A stretch of DNA of 18,628 nucleotides from Strigomonas culicis (taxonomy: Eukaryota; Euglenozoa; Kinetoplastea; Trypanosomatida; Trypanosomatidae): positions 1 to 18,628 of the forward strand of contig AUXH01000391.1 of the NCBI GenBank assembly GCA_000482145.1, written 5' to 3'. The translations under genes and the position numbers were made by a program. Below the pieces are notes generated by a model, which saw only the letters and a program-made list of their open reading frames with translations, was not told where the DNA came from and searched no databases. This document shows positions 14,814 through 18,628 of this stretch, one piece after another. Each line of letters begins with the position of its first letter. Within the stretch, counting starts at the first letter, position 1.

Positions 14814-15868
14814 TGATATTGGGAATGCTCACAACCTAGCCAATACAAGAAAACAACAAGAAAAGGGAGAGAAGATAAACAGTGATGGAGGCAGGTAGAC
14901 AGAGATAAGAAGCACAATAATTCGGAAAAGACGATTTCATTTTTTCATTCCTTTTTATGCCCACTAAACTCATTTGCATATATATAGATAGATGCATTTT
15001 TATTTTTCCTCTTTCAATTTCTTTTCCAAAATTACTTCTTTTTTCTGAAGGTTAACTATTCCCTATTAAAACCTATTAACTTTCCTCATTATTATCTTTC
15101 CACTTTGATGCCGCTGTAAAGTCTTACAGAAGGGAAAGAAAAAAAAAACTGATAAACGTGTTTGTATATATAAGCAAAGGTAAACTGCATGCATATACAG
15201 AGCTATGAATACATGTTCACGCAAATACTACTACTGCTATCCACGAAACTAGAAAAAAAAAACGGAGACTGCTTTCAGAAAAGGAAAACAAAAACTGTGG
15301 GGAAAAGGCTAATTAGTTTAAGAAATAAGGAGTGCTCTGAGAAAAACTTCTTTTCTTGTTGTTCGTTGTACATTTGTTTTACCATACATAAAAAAGAATC
15401 TCAAAAAGGAAAACAAAAGACATATTGATATTTATATATATATTAACACGAAATGATAGTTTTTCGCACTTTTTTTTTCTTTAACTAATTTAAAAAAAAA
15501 ATCTACTGTTATATATTGCATCAAAGTATTGATATCCTTATTAATATGCATTTTTTTAGCTTTTAATTGTTTAGATACAAAAAGCATGTTGACGTTTTTT
15601 TTTCAGATCATTTTTTTTTTCATGTGTCTCTTCATCATGTTATGTGTTTTACGGGCAAGCTACAAGCAGCTTTTACTTCTGTTAACTGGTCGGTGATCGC
15701 ACTAGTCTAACTCTTTTCATTCTTTTTTCTACTCCACAATGAAACTACTGCTCGTTTCACTTATTATCCTACATATACTTAGTTTCGCTTCGTCTTCATA
15801 AATGGATATAATCGTCTATGATGGAGTGCAGACGAAAGGAAAAAGAAGAAGAAGGGTGAAACAAAGCG

Positions 15869-15889
15869 CAACAACAACAACAACAACAA
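15869..15889. repeat. (CAA)7 microsatellite
   Basis: Seven uninterrupted CAA units lie about 145 nt after the cytochrome b5 reductase stop codon, so as (TTG)7 in the putative 3' UTR. It resembles the (CAA)n array at 1827-1859 in position and orientation. Confidence 0.9.
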
Positions 15890-15948
15890 AAGCAAAGAGC
15901 CGAAATCAAAGAAAAAGAAAAAAAACACCAAATGATAAGATTGACATG

Positions 15949-15992
15949 TTTTTTTTTTTGTGTGTGTGTGTGTGCGTGTGTGTTGTTGTTGA
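15949..15992. repeat. T11, (TG)n and (TTG)n compound microsatellite
   Basis: Eleven T are followed by a TG run with one C interruption and then TGTTGTTGTTG. On the sense strand this is (CAA)3, (CA)n, then poly-A, beginning about 43 nt after the cytochrome b5 reductase stop codon. Confidence 0.85.
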
Positions 15993-16034
15993 AAAGTAGG
16001 GAATAAAAGGCGGGGGAGAGACCCTCCCTAGCGC

Positions 16035-17057
16035 TTAGAAGCGGTAGACCATATCCTTTGTGAAGCCCATGCTGCCGAGGTAGCCGGACACATCCGCGGC
16101 GTTGTTCAAGATGGCGCCGGAGGGCTGGTAGGCGTTGCCACTCGACATCGCCTTGAGCACCTTCGGGGCGGCGCCCACAACCTTCACCATCATCATATCG
16201 GGGCCGCACACGAGCACGATGGTGCGATCCCCGGGCGGCGGCATCGTCGCCTGCAGCACCGGCACGTCCAGGTAGCCGGTGAAGCCGTGGAAGTACTTCT
16301 TACCTTCCGGGCTCTCCGCCGGGCGGTCGCACGTGTTGAGCTGCAGCCGGCACGGGCCCTTCTGGTAGGCGGGGTCCAGCTCCAGCTCCGGGTTCTTCAG
16401 GCGGTCCACGCAGTAGTAGAGCTGCAGGCGCTCCTTGTACTTGCGCTCCAGCTCGTCCAGCATGCCCTTGAGCAGGATGGTGTTCTCCGAGCGGTTGGCG
16501 AAGAGCAGGCGCATCTTGAGCTTGTCGGTCGGGTCCTCCAGCGCGGCGTTCATGAACTGCAGGATCGGGCAGATGCCGGTGCCGCCGGCGATGAAGCCGG
16601 CGTGGTCCCAGCGGTCCTTCTTGTAGCTCAGCTTGTACTGGAGCACGCGGAAGAGAAGGCTCTCGCCGACGTTCATGCTGAAGAGGTGCTCCGTGAAGCG
16701 GCCGGGTCGTTGCTTGCGGACGAGGAGGTCGAAGTAGCCCTTCGTGCCGTTGGGCGTGATGGGTGTGTAGAAGCGCATCGGCTGGTCGATGATGTTGGTG
16801 CCCTCGCGGAAGTGTGCCTGCAGCGTACTGCACGGCACGAGCTCAAAGACGTCATCGGGGTTGTTCAGCAGAAAGCGGAACACGGCCACGTCCTCCGCCA
16901 GGTTCAGCACCTCGCCCAGCACGAAGGGCTGGAACTTGGTCGAGTACACCTCCTTGCGACCGGCGCACGACGCAGCGTGGTTCGCGGACTCGTGGAACGA
17001 GTTCAGAAGACCACCGAACGCGGCGGCTGCGCCAAAGGTGAGGAATTTCATTGCCAT
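16035..17057 (-). CDS. NADH-cytochrome b5 reductase-like flavoprotein
   Basis: A 340-residue FAD/NAD(P)H oxidoreductase of the ferredoxin-NADP reductase-like superfamily, expected to pass electrons from NADH to cytochrome b5 for fatty-acid, sterol or other membrane reactions. In the N-terminal FAD-binding domain (about 38-145), RFYTPIT at 95-101 is the R-x-Y-T-x-x-S/T flavin motif. GRFTEHLFSMNVGESLLFR at 119-137 matches the G-x-x-S/T-x-x-L-x-x-x-x-x-G-D/E region. In the NAD-binding domain, GGTGICPILQ at 158-167 is the nucleotide-binding loop and CGPDMM at 284-289 the C-terminal CGP motif. The protein ends in an aromatic residue (YRF), as in the family. Residues 4-18 (KFLTFGAAAAFGGLL) are a short hydrophobic segment that may anchor the protein to a mitochondrial or ER membrane. 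The length is somewhat above the roughly 300 residues of soluble forms. A second Met is at residue 3. Confidence 0.93.
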   Translation of the reverse strand: MAMKFLTFGAAAAFGGLLNSFHESANHAASCAGRKEVYSTKFQPFVLGEVLNLAEDVAVFRFLLNNPDDVFELVPCSTLQAHFREGTNIIDQPMRFYTPITPNGTKGYFDLLVRKQRPGRFTEHLFSMNVGESLLFRVLQYKLSYKKDRWDHAGFIAGGTGICPILQFMNAALEDPTDKLKMRLLFANRSENTILLKGMLDELERKYKERLQLYYCVDRLKNPELELDPAYQKGPCRLQLNTCDRPAESPEGKKYFHGFTGYLDVPVLQATMPPPGDRTIVLVCGPDMMMVKVVGAAPKVLKAMSSGNAYQPSGAILNNAADVSGYLGSMGFTKDMVYRF

Positions 17058-17559
17058 CAGAATGGTCAGGGCTTTTCTCGAGTTAGTGGTGATTCACAAA
17101 GAAAAAAAAACAATATATGAAAAGAAGAGAAGAGTAAAAATAAAACAAAGAAGAAAGAATCACGGCGTGGATGAAGTGGGAACACAAAAGAAAAAAAAAG
17201 AGCTTCCTTAAGTTATATGAGAAAAATAATTGCAGATTTGTAAGTGGAACAGAAATAAAAAGTCAGACAGAAAAAAAAAGTACTAGAATGAATTCTGTGA
17301 GATAGAAAGAGTAAAATAAAAACTGTCAAATCGTGTAGAAGAGAAAAAAGAAATGGTGAGAGAACGTAAAATGTGCATACTACAACATATTAAACTGTAC
17401 CGCACTGCAGAACTTCGACTCACTCAATGCGAGCGCATTCAAACCGGCAAATTAAAAAAAGGGGGGAGTATAGTAGGATAACAAACGAGTAACTCAGGTT
17501 AGGTTATATACGCAATTGTGTACGTCCAGACACATTTCTATACGATTCCAACAATCAAC
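17058..17559. other. A-rich spacer without a gene
   Basis: This 502-nt stretch is strongly A-rich on the plus strand (T-rich in the transcript), with several A8-A9 runs. It carries the nucleoporin 3' region and the splice tract of the cytochrome b5 reductase gene. I see nothing else in it. Confidence 0.7.
17077..17110 (-). promoter_or_regulatory. Predicted spliced-leader acceptor for the cytochrome b5 reductase gene
   Basis: Nine T, C and three T (17110-17098, sense strand) are followed by the first AG at 17078-17077. This leaves a 19-nt 5' UTR before the ATG at 17057. Confidence 0.65.
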
Positions 17560-18628
17560 TTAGTCAAAAAAGGGCTTCAGCTCCCGCTCCAACTCTTCAA
17601 TTTGCCGCTCGATATGATGCAGCGTCTCTCGCTGCTTTCGGCACCCGTGGCGGAAGCGCGCGACGACGTTCACGCGCTGCAGATCACCTTCCGTCTTGGC
17701 GAAGGCATCCGTGAGGCGCTCGTACTGCTGCTGCGCGCTGTAGTAGGCGTCGCTCAGCCCCACCACCTCGTCGTAGTAGCGGTAGCGGCGCCGGTCGTCG
17801 TCGCTGAGGTGTGGCTGCAGCGCCTCCAGCTTGGCCTCCACCGCCCGCTCCATGTCGTCCAGCAGCAGCGTGATGCTCTTCTGCTTCTCGCGCGCCTCCT
17901 TGAGGTATGTGTTGCGCAGCGTCACGCTCGCCACCGCGTCGTTCACGCGCGCGTGGGCGGCGACGAGCTCCGTCGTGAGGCTGCGGATCGCCGAGTCGCG
18001 CGCCTTCACACGCGCGACGTCCTCCTTGAAGTGCACCGTCGCGGCCACATAGTTGCTGTCGATCATCTCCAGCAGCGTCGCCAGCTTCTTCCCCTGCAGC
18101 GCCTTCGGGTCCTTCTTGTCCGCCGCCGCCGCAGGGGTCGGTGCGTGGCTGCCCGCGGGCGCGGCAGGGGCCGCCTTCGGCTCCGCACTCGCCGGCGCGG
18201 CGGGCGGCGACGCCGGCGCACCAGGCGCCTTGCCAAAGCCTCCTAGAGCCGGCGGCGCAGCAGGCGCATCCGTGGCAGCCGGAGCCGCGGCCTTGCCGAA
18301 GCCTCCCGTTGCTGGCGCAGCTGCTGTAGCCGGTGCTGGGGCCTTGCCAAAGCCTCCAGCCGCTGGCGCAGCCGGAGCAGCTGGTGCGGCACCGAAGCCA
18401 GAGAAGCCGCCGGTGGCCGGTGGCGCAGCGGATGCATCTGTTGAGGCAGGTGTGGGGGCCTTGCCAAAGCCTCCAGCCGCTGGCGCAGCCGGAGCAGCTG
18501 GTGCGGCACCGAAGCCAGAGAAGCCGCCGGTGGCCGGTGGCGCAGCGGATGCATCTGTTGAGGCAGGTGTGGGGGCCTTGCCAAAGCCTCCAGCCGCTGG
18601 CGCAGCCGGAGCAGCTGGTGCGGTCACC
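17560..18628 (-). CDS. FG-repeat nucleoporin, Nup62-like (5' end outside window)
   Basis: The frame is open to the right edge, so the N-terminus is missing. 355 codons and the TAA stop are visible. Counting from the edge, residues 1-135 are an Ala/Pro/Gly-rich FG domain with seven FG dipeptides in GGFGK and GFSGFGAA contexts. Residues 136-170 are an Ala/Pro linker. Residues 172-353 are a coiled-coil domain. Its layout (KKLATLLEMIDSNYVAATVHFKEDVARVKARDSAI, then LRNTYLKEAREKQKSITLLLDDME, ending ERQIEELERELKPFFD) resembles the C-terminal coiled coil of Nup62. Nup62 proteins form a central-channel trimer of the nuclear pore with Nup54 and Nup58, where FG repeats bind transport receptors. Nup54/Nup58-type partners have similar layouts and remain possible. 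Lys after FG (FGK) is frequent here. Confidence 0.8.
   Translation of the reverse strand, partial: VTAPAAPAAPAAGGFGKAPTPASTDASAAPPATGGFSGFGAAPAAPAAPAAGGFGKAPTPASTDASAAPPATGGFSGFGAAPAAPAAPAAGGFGKAPAPATAAAPATGGFGKAAAPAATDAPAAPPALGGFGKAPGAPASPPAAPASAEPKAAPAAPAGSHAPTPAAAADKKDPKALQGKKLATLLEMIDSNYVAATVHFKEDVARVKARDSAIRSLTTELVAAHARVNDAVASVTLRNTYLKEAREKQKSITLLLDDMERAVEAKLEALQPHLSDDDRRRYRYYDEVVGLSDAYYSAQQQYERLTDAFAKTEGDLQRVNVVARFRHGCRKQRETLHHIERQIEELERELKPFFD
18352..18628 (-). repeat. 117-bp tandem repeat coding for 39-residue FG units
   Basis: Two adjacent 117-bp units (18352-18468 and 18469-18585) appear identical base for base, and a third begins at 18586 and runs into the window edge. Each unit codes 39 residues with GGFGKAP, an STDASAAPPAT linker and GGFSGFGAAP. 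Identity at synonymous sites points to recent duplication or gene conversion. After 38 matching bases the third unit departs at 18624. Confidence 0.9.

Larger units (their letters stand above)
14752..16034. other. Longest spacer (about 1.28 kb), AT-rich, with pyrimidine tracts on the plus strand
   Basis: No conserved-looking protein is coded here on either strand. Parts of the segment are T-rich on the plus strand (14940-15110; 15470-15480; 15592-15620), opposite to what downstream minus-strand genes need. One plus-strand stretch ends TTTTTTTTTCAG at 15595-15606. A T9/A10 inverted repeat lies at 15470-15501. Near the cytochrome b5 reductase stop codon there are (CAA)n and (TG)n microsatellites. 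The largest short frames are low-complexity and AT-biased. Confidence 0.6.

Noticed and set aside
15189..15428. Plus-strand 79-codon frame in the long spacer
   Set aside because: Lys/Asn/Ile-rich chance frame in AT-rich DNA, with codon use unlike all the good genes.
15802..15999. Plus-strand 65-codon frame MDIIVYDGVQTKGKRRRRVK...
   Set aside because: Made of microsatellite and homopolymer DNA (poly-Thr from CAA, Cys-Val from TG). Not protein-like.
12406..17057. A functional operon-like sterol cluster (sterol reductase plus cytochrome b5 reductase)
   Set aside because: Both could serve sterol metabolism, but neighbours in trypanosomatid polycistronic arrays are usually unrelated and an unrelated gene lies between them. 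Adjacency alone is not evidence.

Overview
The window looks like nuclear DNA from a trypanosomatid (Kinetoplastea). Nine intronless protein-coding genes lie head to tail, all on the minus strand, so transcription runs from right to left. Their coding parts are very GC-rich. They are separated by AT-rich spacers of about 0.3 to 1.3 kb. In most spacers a sense-strand pyrimidine tract and an AG dinucleotide sit 9 to about 72 nt before the ATG, as expected for spliced-leader trans-splicing of a polycistronic transcript. The proteins are eukaryotic in type: an FG nucleoporin, a sterol reductase, a cytochrome b5 reductase and a sphingosine-1-phosphate phosphatase. The species cannot be fixed from the sequence. 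GC-rich genes next to very AT-rich spacers do not look like a typical Leishmania layout to me, but that is an impression. || Layout in transcription order (right to left). 17560-18628: FG nucleoporin of the Nup62 type, 5' end outside the window, with 117-bp tandem repeats. 16035-17057: NADH-cytochrome b5 reductase-like flavoprotein. 14170-14751: small four-helix TMEM42/EamA-like membrane protein. 12406-13788: sterol C-14 reductase (ERG24/TM7SF2/LBR family). 8386-12003: unrecognised 1205-residue protein. 6832-8094: 420-residue coiled-coil protein with a KTVSF docking-like motif. 3755-6028: PAP2-type sphingosine-1-phosphate phosphatase with a long disordered N-terminal region. 1917-2771: 284-residue unrecognised protein, perhaps mitochondrial. 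1-1369: 3'-truncated protein with a helical N-terminal half and hexapeptide repeats running off the left edge. || How the genes work together: neighbours in such arrays are usually not functionally linked. Two links can be drawn from family knowledge only: cytochrome b5 reductases feed electrons to membrane lipid enzymes, including sterol enzymes, and the sterol reductase and S1P phosphatase both act on membrane lipids, normally at the ER. No tRNA, rRNA, mobile element or CRISPR array was recognised. || I see no clear new biological system. The points most worth a second look are the edge-truncated repeat protein, the identical nucleoporin repeats with an apparent one-base discrepancy at the right edge, a start codon fixed by a trans-splice site, a possible PP1-docking motif, and two long spacers (2772-3754 and 14752-16034) holding structure that the annotated genes do not explain.
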